Source: Syngnathus acus
Lineage: Eukaryota; Chordata; Actinopteri; Syngnathiformes; Syngnathidae
Assembly: GCF_901709675.1 (NCBI RefSeq)
Contig: NC_051089.1
Span: forward strand, 1,803,476 to 1,867,475
Length of the DNA: 64,000 bases
Reading direction: 5' to 3'
The notes below the pieces were generated by a model, which did not search any database, was not told the DNA's origin, and saw only the letters and a program-made list of their open reading frames with translations. Both the position numbers and the translations under genes were made by a program. This document shows, piece after piece, positions 22,746 to 36,900 of this stretch (positions are counted from its first letter, which is position 1; the number at the start of each line of letters is the position of its first letter).

Positions 22746-25267
22746 TCAAGCACAAGACACATATAGACAGATAACTCACACTGCATCCACACTGTCAAAG
22801 AATGTGAACCGAAAAGGTCAGACACTATCAGTGAAGCAATGTTTTTCTTTTGTTTGTTCGTTTTTATCGATACCGTTAAGCAGATTGCCGTGAACAAAAC
22901 CGTGGCTCTGCTTTGAATGCCCTCAACCCCCCATTGTTCCATCAACAGCTGTTCATTGGACTAGTTCCAAAAAGCAAGCAGCGTTTTATTGCCGTAAGCA
23001 TGTATCACAGAGCAAGGGTTCACCTTGGAAGAGCAACAGTGAAAACAAATGTGTTAGCCTCTACTAAGCTCATTAATTAAGGTGCTGTACATTAACCCAG
23101 AGTCTGCGGCGAATGAGCAGAGAAGTACTCTCGGCTGGCTACTCACCTTTTTATGAGGACTAAATCAGGTGGAGTGTCTTGTTCATGAGTCACGTCAGAT
23201 TGACGTTCAAGTTACCCAAAGGACAATTAGATTTGGGTGGAACTGTCCCATTTGTGTTTAGATAGAGATGACATGTTTGATTTTTCAAGGGGAACTAAAC
23301 CACTCAAGCACCACTCAAAACATACATGCAATTTCGTTCAAGGAATTGTTTTTCATTTTGTCCTCAAGCGCTCCAAGTTCCTTTGATCGTTTAATGACTC
23401 CTGAAATACTCTTTTACTGATAAAATAGTCCATCTTTTTTTTTTAATAGCCTCTGATATAAGAGTTTTGTGAATTAAGAATTGCCCGTTTACTTATACAA
23501 TGATGTGCACCGGTGCAGCAAATTTTATTTACCGAAATATTTCTTGCTGCCGACACTGGCGGCAACTTTTTCATCACCTCGTTCGTGTGTTCCACCCGAC
23601 TGAATGTCCTCATGGATGTTTCCAGCAGTTTGATGATGGCCATTCCTCACCTCCTGTCATTCAAGGCTTGGTCCTAAATGATTAATCTTGGATTATTCTC
23701 ACCTGCAAATAATCACAGCCAACATCATTAACCTGTTTGACCTCCATGTTCCGTGTCCAGCTCATTTTCCTTCACTACTGAGCTTGTTCTCCAGCAATTC
23801 ATCACTCCATTCTGACAAGACCCCCAAACGCAGTAAGAGGAGAAGCAGCATGTCTTATTGATCTCCTGTCAAAGGCAGCAAGTGACTGAAAAGAAAGTGA
23901 CGTAAATTATCCTGCGTGGTCGTTTTGTAAACAAGAAACGGTGACTGATTCTGGGAAGAATGTTTGTTCCTTTTTGAACTGTCTTACAAATTGTCTTATT
24001 TAAGAAAAAAAAAGATAATATTTACTGTCATTTAACTTGAGTGATGATTAACTTGATTGACGGGATGTTTTCTCACTAGAAGGCCCATTTGAAGCTAAAA
24101 GCTAAAGTCAATTTATGAACATTGACTATATTGTATGTGCTGATAATGTACTCAAAGCGACTGTGTGGAATTAAGGCAGTGTGTAAAACAGATCAATGAG
24201 CTGACTGTGCACTTACTCAAGTAAAGTACGGCATCGAAAAGTTAGTAAATCATTATGCCTCACTTCTGATGGGCGGAAGGTCTGTTAATAGATGATCAAT
24301 TTACTAATAAGAGCCTCTTGTAGTTGGCGGAAGCATGCAACTGACAAAACTCTTGTGGGACACTTTAGTCCAAACTTTCATTTTTAAGTCTAAAACATAT
24401 TTTGGAACTAAATACAACACAATTGCTGAAAGAAACTGCACACGTGATTACGGGTATAGAAATAAATCTTAAAAGTGCAATTAGAAATCTTGTTTTATGA
24501 AGCCTTTGTGAAACTACTTCATTTTCAAAAGTTAGCAATATTACAGGAGAGGTTATTAAATGAAACTTTTTAATAGTTTGTTTACAATTGATTGAACCTG
24601 AAAGCTAGGTGAGGTGAAAGAGGGCAATTTCATTTTTTTTTTTTAGAGTTTATACCGTGATCAAAAGCTTTATGGAAGGGTGCTATCTAGACTCCAAGCA
24701 GTACGTGGAAACCATTACAATTACTTTCATTTTTATGACCAACCTCAGCTACATTGTTTTGAACCGCATCTTTGGACCATGCTTTTTCTGATACACTTAA
24801 AATAATTACATCTAATTTTATGTCTGAATTGCACAGCCCATGCTCCTCATCCTGCTCCACATTTAGCAGGAAAGATTCTCATTCTTATTCTAAAAGGAAG
24901 AAGCTGCCATTTCAAAGGTAACAAATGCAAGACAGTGCTATAGTCAAAAGAAAATATTATTAAAATTAAGTTCTGTTTTAATCGCTAATATTGGACAATT
25001 GCCAGATTCTATAACAATCTGTATTTATATTTTATTACCACTATAATGTTAAAATGTGAAAAATTCAGTAAAGCTGTCCAACTTTAGATGAAACATTGAC
25101 ATGGCCTTTTGTTTTATTTTAATCTTAAATCATGATAGAATGAATGTTTGAAAGTTCATTTCATTTATGATCAAGTATTTGCTGCAGGCCAACCTTGTCC
25201 TATTTGTGTAATTTCTTTTCTTCTACACATCCTTGTCCTTTTCCCACCAAGTGTAGTCGAAGGTGGC
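22746..25267. other. intergenic, no gene recognised
   Basis: AT-rich sequence with short frames only. I see no repeat family or structured element that I can name. Confidence 0.55.
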
Positions 25268-25300
25268 CACCGGTACGGAGAAGGTTATTCCGTACCGGTG
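25268..25300. repeat. 12-bp perfect inverted repeat (hairpin)
   Basis: CACCGGTACGGA (25268-25279) is answered by TCCGTACCGGTG (25289-25300), with a 9-base loop. The stem is perfect and GC-rich in AT-rich surroundings. It is not followed by a T-run, and is too short for a typical pre-miRNA. Confidence 0.8.
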
Positions 25301-25859
25301 CACCCACACAGACTTAAGGGAATAAGAAGAGAGCAAGACAAGCTATTTTCATGGAGTTCTTCAGTATCTAGGTCTAAGTGATTAAAACGACTGTCTTACA
25401 TTCCACTGGAATATGCTGCCTTTATGTTATTTCGGTGGATCCATTCTTACCATAAACCAAAGACATCCAATATATTTAATTATTTACACGTCGCTGTTTA
25501 GATTTAGTTTGAAGTTGTTGGGGTGGGTATATAATTTATTTTGGTGCAATGTTGAGTGCAAATGCCACATTGACTCTCATGGGCCTCCACGTCTAACCTA
25601 AATCCTTCTCTTTGCTTGAAAAATGGTTCTCTGTGCAAAGCACAAGGGACTTGCGAGAGAAATGCCTCCTCTGTCCCTCCCCCTCTGCTGCATTAGCTTG
25701 CTTATTGACTCTAACATCTCTCTTCATTCTGACATTTTTTATGCTCTTTTTTGCCTTTTTGCCCTCCCTCCTCCACTCCAGCCATTGTACAGCCCTCAAG
25801 GCTTCAACTTTCCGCCTCTTGCCCCGTTCCACTTCCCACACTGGCTAATACGAAGAGGT

Positions 25860-26110
25860 TTGTTTTGGAGGCCCAGTTAAAGCGGCGAGCGCTGGGGCAA
25901 AGTCTTGCGGGGCCGCCCTGAATGGATGAGCTGTCAGGCGGCCAGTTCTGTGATGAGCGAGCCAGACTTCACGCCTACCCAAATGGGGAAAATATTGGAT
26001 CCTGTCAGTCCCTATAGAAAAAGAGGATCCCGTGTCAGGGCTACCCAGGGATCGAGTGAAAAAGTAGGTGAAGGCAGAGCCTGGGGACACGGTCAGAAGC
26101 TATTTGGAGA
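25860..26110. promoter_or_regulatory. GC-richer non-repeat segment, possible conserved element
   Basis: AAAGCGGCGAGCGCTGGGGC, GCGGGGCCGCCCTG and CAGGCGGCCAG stand out from the AT-rich flanks. No family is recognised. Overlapping frames on both strands make coding unlikely. A regulatory role is a guess from composition alone. Confidence 0.22.
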
Positions 26111-28890
26111 ATATGGACTTCATTGGGGTTGCAATAAATAAACATACACACCCCATTTACCGTGACTATAATCTAACACCTCTAAGTAAAACAAAATAAT
26201 GGAACTACCGATACAACAAAACAGACTCCCCAGAGTTTCTATCTTTAACTCTGTCCATATTCTTCAGACACCTCCGAGTTGTTTGTGCTCGGATAAACCA
26301 CTGGGGGTACAGAAAGTGACAGACGACTCCTGGGAGAGGACGCCAAAGTATGAGGCCGGGGTGGAGAAGATTGACGCTGATGGAATAAGCAGACAAACGG
26401 CCTTCCCAAGAGATTGTAAAAAAAAGTGATTGTATTGGAGGATGCAGAGTAACTAAAGCGAGAGAGAGGCATTAGCATACGGAGAAGAACACTGAAAAGT
26501 GAAAATCAGATGAGAGTGTCAGTTTTGCTTTGCACTCAAGGTTACATCAAGATAGTTTTGTTATTCCATATATTTCCGCATATTAATTAGAACGGCTTCA
26601 GAAGTCCAAATATTGATATGCTTGTGGACATTTGAAGCTTATGCAGTTGTGTAAAGGTCGCCCGTCTTCGGTTCAGCAAATTATTGATCATGTAAAGCGA
26701 CTTTGCCCTCATCGCATTCTTACGTTTCCCCACTTTCATGTTCAAGATCATCAAAGAAATTTAAATATCACACGATAACCCAAACAAAGATAACCTTGGG
26801 GTGTTTTTAGAGCATCATTTGATCAGGCACTTTTTCTATCTTGGTCTCACACAAACACAACTGGCCGAATCTTACTTGCCTCTTGCATCAGTAGAACTTG
26901 CACCCTGTCACACACACACACTAGGATGAGTATAAAAATAAAAAGATACATATTGATAAAGCGACTACACTGTGGTCAAAGACAGAAAGGGAAATAAGTG
27001 GAAGCAGCAGAGCTGCAGAAACCAGCGCAGAGCTCATCACAATGCAGCACAGCAGTGCAGCTCTCGCCTTGCACCACAGGAATCCCATCTTCGGGGCTCA
27101 GAGCAGGTAATAGGAAAGATCCCGTCATTAATGCAGAGGGAGGAGGAACAGGGACAATGCTGTGTTCGCTTTGGAAGTCTTAGCCTTTCTATTGCTCACC
27201 TTGAATTCAACACCACACATCACCTAATGCATTAAACAGTTTGTGAGGTGAATGGCAACCAACTTCCACGCGAAGAACTGTCAGACAGAACAATCGGGAT
27301 AAAATAAGACTGAGAAGCCTTTTGTGCCGAGAAAGCAAATTGATTGTCGTTTCATAACGCTTATAAGATTCCATTGGAATGTTAAATTACAAGTTGACTG
27401 CTTAGACACAGATTAAGCGTCCATGTTTGAATCTGCTAGGTTTCTGTGTTTGTGATGGGCCATGTTGGAACGGGTCTGCAGAGTCCCAAAAGGATCAAAG
27501 GTCCCGAATGTTTGGGCCCATGGTTTCCCACTGATGCTAATATGTCTCAAGTTCCGTCAAGGCTTTGTACAGATGGAAAAAATCAGTCGGCGCAGTCTCA
27601 AGCATATACGGTTTACTGCTCAATAAATGTTTAGTAATAGCAGTTTACTGCAAACAACTGTTTATTCTTTCATCTTTTCTACCAAAACACACCAAAGAGC
27701 TCATTATTTACAAGAAATGCAGGCACATTAATTGCATTTTCTTTTGCTTCTTTCGCACACACATTCTACATTAAAACTTTGCCACAGCTGTCATGGCAGG
27801 CAAATAAAATTACACCGATGCTTTTGAAGAATTGTAGGCGGTGAACGTTATGTCAGATGTTGGGAACGATAAATCTGTAGGATATTTTTCTTTGAAAAGG
27901 AGATGGATACAACTGCATCGGTAGCAGGATCCTAAATTGATAGAAAATACACCAGGAGTCTAGATATTACTGTAAAGCAGGATAATCTCGTAGACTGACT
28001 AATTATTGTCAACTTGTCACATCAACACACAAAATAAAAGCTTCTTTCCCTCAGGCTGTGCCTTTTATGCAAAATTTCACCCCATTATGGCAAAAATGAG
28101 TTTAGAACTTTTAAATAATCAGTTCATCAAAAGCTTAGTCTCTATTTTGGCTTTAGGTCAAAGTCGAGATTGTTCAAGAATTAATTATGATAATTTTATT
28201 TTCAAACCAAAACATTAGCATTGATCTCAAAGTCGTTTCAGACACACCGTTGGAGCCAAATGGTTTCGAATAAACATTGACAGATGGGACGTGGAAGGAA
28301 GCCCGGGGGAAACGCCTCGTGTCTCAGTTTCACTGCAACAATAGAGCACGTGTGCTCGCTATTGTGGCCATTGTTCTCTCGCACAGTGGGCATCAGCTGA
28401 GCAGAAAACGACATCACATCCTGTCTTAGCGCCATTGATCCTGAGTGACGGGGGCCTCAAAGTATTTCAACGGTTGAGGAGGTTTTCCTCAGGCGGACGT
28501 CTGCCACTTGCATCATTCAAATGGAACAACCGGAAAGGGATGCTTTCAAATTCCACCAATCACAGCACAGAATTGTGACTTGTTGCGCTGTGGCAGTTTT
28601 ATGTTACACTTAGTCACTATTTTGTCATTATTTTTCATTATTCACTATTTTCCTTCACTTTTCCTTCACTCGTTTGTTTAACGTCAGTAATTAAGGCTGA
28701 GCTGTGCCTTTCATTGTATCACCTTATCGAAATAATGTGATGTACTATAATGTGTCAACAGGCAGGCAAGCTGTGTTAGTAAGTGAAATAAAATCTGCTT
28801 GGGTATTGACTAAATTAGGAAAGAAAATCGTTCTGAGGGGTGAGTCGCACTCAAGACTCCTCTCCATTGTTGGCCATCTGTAAGAGGGCC

Positions 28891-28928
28891 TCACACACAC
28901 AAGCACATGTCCGCACACACACACACAC
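28891..28928. repeat. (CA)n microsatellite, compound
   Basis: Two CA runs are separated by AAGCACATGTCCG. Confidence 0.85.
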
Positions 28929-30716
28929 TCACTTTTTGGAAATGGGCCAGAGGGCGACGTTAGTAGTCTCGCTGGAGGAGGGGCAAATTCTACCGTTAGA
29001 AGTAATTATTTTCCAAAAGGATTTTTTAAAAGAGGAGGTTAAGAGGTCATTTGTGGAAATGTAATCCGTTTCTATCCGTCCAAGGGAAAGTTGTCTGAGA
29101 AACAGTGAGGGGGCTTTGGAACTTTTTTTTTAAGTATGAAAGAAAACAAATATAATTGGACAACATGGAGCATTGCAAGAAATACTATTTTATTAACTCT
29201 TAATAACTGCTGGCTGAAGTTGTTACAATGAAAATGTGCCCTGCCGCGCTGTTTCTGTATTAGTTGTCCCTTCTTAATTATTATTTTTTATTGCACAAGT
29301 ATTGAACACCAAGCAACCCATTACTTCCAATTTTAGTAGTTGTATCACCTTACTCTGCTTTTTTTTTAATAACAACCAGGAAAGTCTTTGTGTTTACAAT
29401 TTAGCATGGCAAAATAATCCGTTGAGATATTTTCAAAATATAGGATACATTAATTGCATTTTAGATTTAATTTTCTATCTCACTAATATCTCAAGGGCAT
29501 GTGGCCAATTAAATTCTTGCAAATAAATACATGGTATAATGTTTAAAACCAGATTTCGAACAAACCACAAAGGGAATTGCAGCCCATGACCTCATTTGCA
29601 CATTAGTAGGTCGACGCAAGAAGAGCTAAATAAAAACTTCATTTCTCAGAGTATTTCTTGCTCGTTTAAACAGTCGATGCCCCCCTGAGAGGGGTGCGTG
29701 GGCGGGGCTTAATACACCCGTTGGTACAACACAGTCAATAAAATGAAAATAAACAACTTCAGCAAAATAAGGTTGATAAGATATGAATGGCGAGCTGTGT
29801 TTTTATTTTTTTATTAGTGTTATTTTTATTTATTATTATTATTTAATTTCATCACTTTACTACCGAGTTGCCGTTCTTATTGCATATTGACTTGGTTTTA
29901 GAAAACTGAGCAGTCATTTTTCTAAAGGTGGTGAAGGATGTAAGATAAAAAAAAGAAAAAACACCCATCCAACTAGCTACCCCATAGTAGGAATGTGGGG
30001 GAGGGGGGACTTTTTAATTAAAATACGCAAATATACTAATTTGACAGAATGAATCCCATCTGGATTGTGTCATTATTTCCTGGTTAAGAAATCAGATGGC
30101 GGTTACATTTAGAGTTTAACCTTTGATCCAAAACTTCACAGCTCCCACTTTCATCTTGCACATCTCTTAAAAAGTTTTCTCAGGTAGAAACTTTAATGAC
30201 TTTTTTTTTTTAAACAGAACACACATTTGGATTTCTTTTTCTGTTTTATAATACCTTTGACTTCTTATCACTCAACTTTAAGATCACAAGGTGGGACTTA
30301 ACATTTTGCTCATCTTTTTGATTGAGGTTTTAACAGATTTTCATTCGGAATGACAGATGGGCATCAGTTTTAGTAGGATGTCACCTATGTGGCCCTCCAA
30401 CTTAAATGAAGATGTACATCTCATTTACCAGTGAGTAAGAACTAAAAGCTTATTTAAACAAACCTTAATTTCCATAAGCCGTAGCAAAGCACTTGACTTT
30501 CTAATCTTTCTCAAGTCTCAGATCATTTATACACCCTACAAAACATAAAATAATCTCGCGTTACATCATATTCAGTGACACCAACTCTTTCAAAAAGTTT
30601 TTAGTTTCACTATTTGTACGTTATTGGAGTTATATAAGCGATAAGAGACTTATGTTTTTTTCTTACAGTTAAAATTGTAAGATTCAGTAATTCTGTACAA
30701 ATAAATTATTGTCAAG

Positions 30717-30875
30717 AAAATATTTGACTTGACTAATTTAACCAATATCTTCAGTACACCATGATATTTTCATTTTCTTTCCTTTTTGTCCTTTTTTTTA
30801 GAAAATATTGGACTTGACTTTGATTTTTTCAATCAATATCTTCAGTATGGCATTATATTTTCACTTTGTCCTGAA
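30717..30875. repeat. imperfect tandem duplication of about 75-85 bp
   Basis: GAAAATATTTGACTTGACTA ... CAATATCTTCAGTACACCAT ... TTTTCATTT is followed at 30801 by GAAAATATTGGACTTGACTT ... CAATATCTTCAGTATGGCAT ... TTTTCACTT. The copies are adjacent and diverged. The ATTTGACTTGACT core resembles LINE-tail units, but no other LINE sequence is present. Confidence 0.7.
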
Positions 30876-33508
30876 AAGTCTAGATGAGAGCCATTACAAC
30901 TTCTTAAAGGTTAGTCTTGTTACCCATGAGTACCTGCCCGCTAGTCCTAATTAACAAGGGTAACACCCCCGTGTTCGACATGACTGGAGAAGATGCTGAC
31001 TGATGAAAGGAGAAAAACTAAATGTTTAATTGGATGGCTATGACTTAAAGGCACATTTGCCATCACACAATTAAAGGAGCTGTTGCCCCTCCTGAGTTCG
31101 ATAAATCCTGCTTTGACGCCTTGCTTTGCTCAACTTTCCAAAAGAAAGATACTAAACTCCAAAATGCAAAAATATTTCACATCCACGGGAAGTAGGAGGA
31201 AAAAAAAATTGTAAGTCGGTGGACACACAATTACAGATAAAAAGCCTATTAATGGTTTCTTCCTTTCACAAAATTGAATAAAAATTGATGAAAAAAAAAA
31301 TAGGTACAATTTCCAGCCTTAATCGAAGCAAACAATAAGCAGTTATATTGTTCATGTTCTCTCGAGTGCTCTTGTTTTAACATTGTGAATGGCTCAAAAA
31401 ATAATGTGATGTCATTTAAGGACACGGAGTCAGTCCTAACTTAAGAATCAACCAAACAGAACCATCTGTGAAAACGACTATCAATAAAACTATAGTCAGT
31501 TATTGATGAAAGAGGGCAATTGCTATTCATTACATCTTCTCATTCTGCTGCTCAAGTGATGTTGATTCTATTAGTGCTAACTCACTAATTGTTCGCAGGT
31601 TCAAATGTTTACAGTGGAGCACTTTGCCAAATGATTTTTGACCCAGAAAGGTCTCCATATTTGGCTCCCTCTGGACCTCTGGAACCGTAAACTAATAATT
31701 CTAGCCAAGCGGTTAGACAATTTGGAGAGCAAATAAGCAAAGTAATTACTGTTAAAGCAATTATTTTTGTCATAAAAAAAAAGTTGCTCTTAAACCTGAT
31801 TTAAATGAGCTGCATGAGTGCACACCGTGACTGCAAAACAAAAGGACGAGAGGGGAAGTCGAGACAAGAATATTACGGCACAAATAAGTGGATTGCTCTT
31901 TTTCTTCAAAGATGATATTGGAAAACAAAAACAGACAAATTGTAATTCTTCCCTCACCCGAGGCATTTTTATAAAAAAGTGCTCCAAGTGGTGTGTGCAC
32001 TTGATGCCTGCTGTAAACCCAAAATAATGATCCTTCATGGCAAAGAATAACAATTAGAAAAGTCTGAAACACTCAAAAAACCATCACAGCTTGAAGTTCT
32101 CATTGCATTTGTGATTTCACGGGGCCCTAGTTAGGTTGCATTGTCAACTTTCATACGTGAAGCCATCAAAAAAACAGATTTTCAACAGAAGACTGGAGAC
32201 GTGACTGAATATATTAGCCTGGTACAAATTTGGAAACATCCGAAACCATGTTTTCTGCAATGGCCCCATTTCATTTTTTGCCTTTCACTTCTCAATTGGG
32301 ATTGTTTCAGTGTAGTTTGGCAAGCGAATGAGGTGACATGTTTTTTCAAAATGGATCTTATATAACATTTGAGGGCTGGATCAGATTTGAGCTGCCACAT
32401 TTTGTCACACTCCGAAAAGGTTCCAAATGCCTGCAGCCATTTATTACTGTACATGGAAAAATGTGCCAGATGTTTACATACATAACGGCCATGTCAGGTT
32501 GAAATCTTTTTACAAATATATCATTATTTACTATTTTATTGTGTACTCATTTTTAATTATCCTAGCGCGGACATCGGTAATATAAATATAGAAATATAGT
32601 AAATACATAAATGATTTACTTATTTATATAATTATTTACTATTTTATTGTGTACTCATTTTTGATTATCCTAGCATGGACATCAGTTGAAATATCAACAG
32701 CCAGAAATATCAATTGCAGGCTTCTTAACTCGTATTCATTTTAAGCAAACCCACCCAAAATGCCGGGGCATTAATAAGCAGGAACATCAATCCTACTTTC
32801 TGACATTTTACGCTTGAAAAATCATTTTCGTGTCAGCCAATAACCGGTCCTGAGCCTGAGCGGCACAAGTTGCGGGCTTGCGCCTCCACCAAAGTCTAAT
32901 GGGATATATCAGCTATGCATAACTGGGGCAATCACTCACTCCATCTCCTTCCTGACAGGACTCAGTTCTGCCTTGTGGGTAATATCATTTCTGTTATCTT
33001 AAGGTTTAAAATTTCTGTCTTTATTGGCAAAGACATTTTCTAGCCGTGTCGGAATGTGTTCCAGGGACGGATTCTGGTGAGTCATGAGCGTGGAGGAAGC
33101 AAATTGCTTGACCCCGTAGATGGAAAGTTTCTTTGTTTGTTTCCTGATTATGACGAAAAAGATAATAGTCGTGTGCAAACCGTGCTGCAACGAGTTAGCT
33201 CACGTCACTGGCACAATACGAGCCGATGCTATCACAAATGTTGCGGCAAACACTAAGTTGCTATCAAGAGTTCTCATCAGAGCAGTGAAGAATAAACTTG
33301 ACTCGGAAGTATTGGGAGCACAATGGGCTTGTTTTCTATTTGCGATCTAAATAGCAACAATGTTTGTTTTGCGCAGGATAAAATGCCATCTTGAATTTAG
33401 AGCCAACTTAGAATTAGAGCCCAGTTAGAATTGCCAGCTCATTATTCAGTTACATAATTGCCAATTTCAACGAAAAGAATTTGGTGCAGGGGTGCCCATT
33501 AAGTAGAG
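30876..33508. other. intergenic, no gene recognised
   Basis: Apart from the 32.5-kb duplication listed separately, there is only AT-rich sequence with short frames on both strands. Confidence 0.55.
32523..32686. repeat. 56-bp direct repeat, period 108
   Basis: The block beginning ATTATTTACTATTTTATTGT and ending GGACATCGGT (32523-32578) recurs at 32631-32686 with only about four substitutions. The spacer is AT-rich (ATATAAATATAGAAATATAG). High identity suggests a fairly recent duplication. Confidence 0.85.
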
Positions 33509-33916
33509 CAGGGGTGTCAAATTAATTTTGTCGCGGGCCACATCATAGTCATAGTTTGCTTCAAAGGGCCGTTAAAATTGTCAACCCAAGTTAATGTATG
33601 AACATCTCATATTGTATATATAGTATAGGCTACACAACAAACTGATGAATAACTAGTTTTCAAAAGAGAGACTAATAAAAACAATTCAAATATTTAAAAA
33701 TGAAATCTTGAAATCAAATCAAATATTCAAAAATAAAAATTATTTAAAAAAATGAATGGTAATAAAATTGCTAACAATATGGCTCTTTTTTAAAAGGGAA
33801 AACAATTTGAAATTTTGGAACTGACATGAATTCGATGCACAATTTGTCTTCACGGGCGACCTAAAATGATATGGCGGGCCGTATCTGGCCCCCGGGCCTT
33901 GACTTTGACACCCGTA
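33509..33916 (-). mobile_element. hAT-like non-autonomous element, copy 3
   Basis: It begins CAGGGGTGTCAAATTAATTT with CGCGGGCCACATC and ends GGCCCCCGGGCCTTGACTTT then GACACCCGTA, i.e. the family in the opposite orientation to copies 1, 2 and 4. Flanks AAGTAGAG (33501-33508) and AAGTCGAC (33917-33924) agree at 6 of 8 bases, a decayed 8-bp duplication. It is the longest copy here (about 408 bp). The inner part shares TATAGTATAGGCTACACAAC and ACAAACTGATGAATAA with the reverse complement of copy 1. No transposase frame is present. Confidence 0.8.
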
Positions 33917-33924
33917 AAGTCGAC

Positions 33925-36900
33925 TGTGAGCTACTAACTAGCAAAGGGCCTTATCCGATCGACGTACATAGCACCCAGGGAATAAGCTAAAATTAACTGT
34001 GAAATTTGTCACTTGATTGACACGGAGGGTAGCTTGTTGCATTAAATGTGCACATGTGAGTTATGCAAGAGAGAGAGAGAGAGAGACAGAGAGACAGAGA
34101 GAGAGAGAGAGAAATTCCCCATCTCCTGCAATTAATAGTGCAAAAGTCAGTGTGAAATGTCTGTACCAACACGTTTTAGCAGGATGAGGAAATTGACAGC
34201 TGGATGTATAGGTGTGATGAAAACTAAAAAACGTAATAAAAAAAAAGTGCCTGATTGGAATAACTTACTTAAATCTTACTTTAACTTACTTAAATTTTGC
34301 ACCTCCGCTGTACAGTGTGTAATGTGTGTTTTTCTCTCTCTCTCTCTGGGGTCACCATCCAAGCAGTCACTGTCACTGGGGTCACTGTCTTATCACAGAG
34401 TACTTTATTATTTTTGTGCTGTCTTGTTCAGTTCAGGATCAGGTTGTTCTTGTGATTATGGTATTGCCAAGTGTCATTGCGATACTTTAACATAAAATGT
34501 GACATCTCAAAGCTTTCTTGTGAATTCCTAATATTACACATCCACTGAAAATGTTTTTGTGGGAGCTCTTTGTAAGACGTTACATCATGCTAAGCAAAAG
34601 CTTTTGCACGCTGATCCTTGGAGACTAATTAGCCTTCCTACCATGGCTAATTAGATAGTGACAAAAACAGCTGGGTAGGGAGACATCCGTGTTCTGCAGT
34701 ATGGACCAAATAACTGCCTGTACACATTAACAATACATGACTGATACGGTTTTCGAAATTAAGCCTGTGACTGACAAGCCTGTTGTCGAAACATACTGTA
34801 AAGAGAGCAATCACGTTTCTGTCTTTCACTCATGTTTTGGGGAAACGTGACCTTGATTCCATTTGATATCACACTTTACTTCTTTGGAACTGAATACCTT
34901 CCCAAGAAATAAATAGCTTTCTTAATCCTCTCTGCCTGCTTGCTGCCACACGGGATAAAGGATAGAAAGATCTAGTTCTACTTCCTCTCATCAGAATAAT
35001 GTGCTTTTGCATAGCTTTTCCACTTCATCTAGAATCACTCTAATCCCTCTGCTCCTGTGTAATTATCTCCCCTTTAGGCTGAGCTCACCTAGCACAGCCT
35101 AGTCACATTACCTACTCACTTTTATCGGTGGCTCTTAGAGCTTCTGCCAAGGGTCCTCTTAACTCACCCCACAACTTTTAGCTTGGCATATATTTGCCAA
35201 CATACAGTATAACTTAATTCCTTTGCTTCCTTACTGTGTCTGTCAAGGCTGGAGACGATTAGCCAGAAGAAAATAAATGCTCTTCACAGTGATTTATTTT
35301 CTTCATTTCATTCCGACGACACGGAGTACAATCGTAAGGAAAGAGTTAATATGGAGATAATTAAGTTCATTAAATAAATGACAAGGAATCTAACAGGGAA
35401 CGCGACTGGCTCGCCGTGCCTGTTTGCCAATTTGACAGACCGCTTTGCGCCGTGCTGGGCGTTTCGGTGTAACGAGGTTGTGTCCTTGAAGATATGCTCA
35501 GCGGAATGACAATATGGTGCCAGAAAGTCCGTTTGGGCTATGTGTAAATACTGGCGCAGACATTTTTAATGCAAATTTGGTGAATTTGATCGTGGCATAG
35601 GCAGACTGTTTCCTTGCGTGGATAAGTATTCTGAATCAATTACTTGTATTGGATTTGTTTCATACAGAATTTTAAAATGCATCGGAGCTGCAGTCCACAT
35701 GTCTCACTGGTGTCAATTAACTTCCGAATGAGCGATGGGAGTTACATTTCTCGTTAAAAGTGTGATATATTTTTCAAACACAGTTTATACCCCCATGTGA
35801 AACATGTTAAGGCTTGCACAACTTCTTCTGGGACGGGCTAATTAGAATCGATGATGACGTTAAGAAAATAAACAGAATGATTTTGTCTGCCAGTTTGAAG
35901 AAGGATGCAAGCAAACGGATTGGATGACCTTTGATCGTGCAGCAAGATGATAATCCACAACACTGTCAAAACACGAGTTCATTGGGGACAAGAAGGAAAA
36001 GTTATTGAATGCGAAAGTTGATTTCCAGACTTAAAACCAATCGAACATCCATTTTATTCAGTTTTAATGTTGAGATCAGGCCCAAGTCCTAATAATAAAA
36101 ACTTGCATGCGTGTGCATAGCGATAAAGCTTGAGTATTTCTAATATCCAATTGAAGATGTATTTATTTATGTATTGAGGAGATTGGAAAACTGGAGTTTT
36201 TTTTATTTTTTTTTAAGTCTTCAGACAGTCAAACTCAATTTAATGGCTGTAAGAATTTCTTAGTCACTGAAGGAATGGGGTCATCTTTGAGTGGCTGGAC
36301 TGGAGGCTCTGCCTCGCCTCACTATGACGGAGTGTCAACTTAAACCTTTTGCAAACATTCACTAAAGTGTTCCAAGGTACATAATTAATGTTGATTAATG
36401 TCACTGCTGGAACGTACAGCTCCAACGCTTACGTTATAACATCTTCAGTAAACGTACGTTGTGTTGTTTTTATGCATGACTCCAAGTGTGTTGTTTTCTT
36501 CATGCGAGCGTGTGACTAATATTACCGCTACAATGTTTCTACCTGATTTACCCACCAGTGATGAAGACGGGCCTTCCACAGGGATAACACAAAGGGCAGA
36601 GGTGTTAATTATTCCACAGATAAGCAATGTCAGCAGAATGCTCTCATTGCTCCTAATTGTCCCTTTGGGGCGCTCTGGTCCTCATTATGGAAACACTTAA
36701 TCTAGTGTTGATGTTATTTTGATCAAGCCACTAAGTCTGTTATTTTAGCACTTTGTTTTGAAACATCTAATTATAGTTGAATATATCAACTGTAAAGAAT
36801 GTTAGAGATATAAAAGATGTTTAAATGGTGGATTGAAACACGCTGTAAGGTTCAGAACATTTTCCAAACAAGCACATGATTGGTCCTAGCTTGAATGGTA

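Larger units (their letters stand above)
25301..30716. other. intergenic, no gene recognised
   Basis: This stretch contains the GC-richer island at about 25.86-26.11 kb and a CA-rich patch at 28891-28928. Long AT-rich tracts occur near 29.8 kb (TTATTTTTATTTATTATTAT). No coding evidence is seen. Confidence 0.55.
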
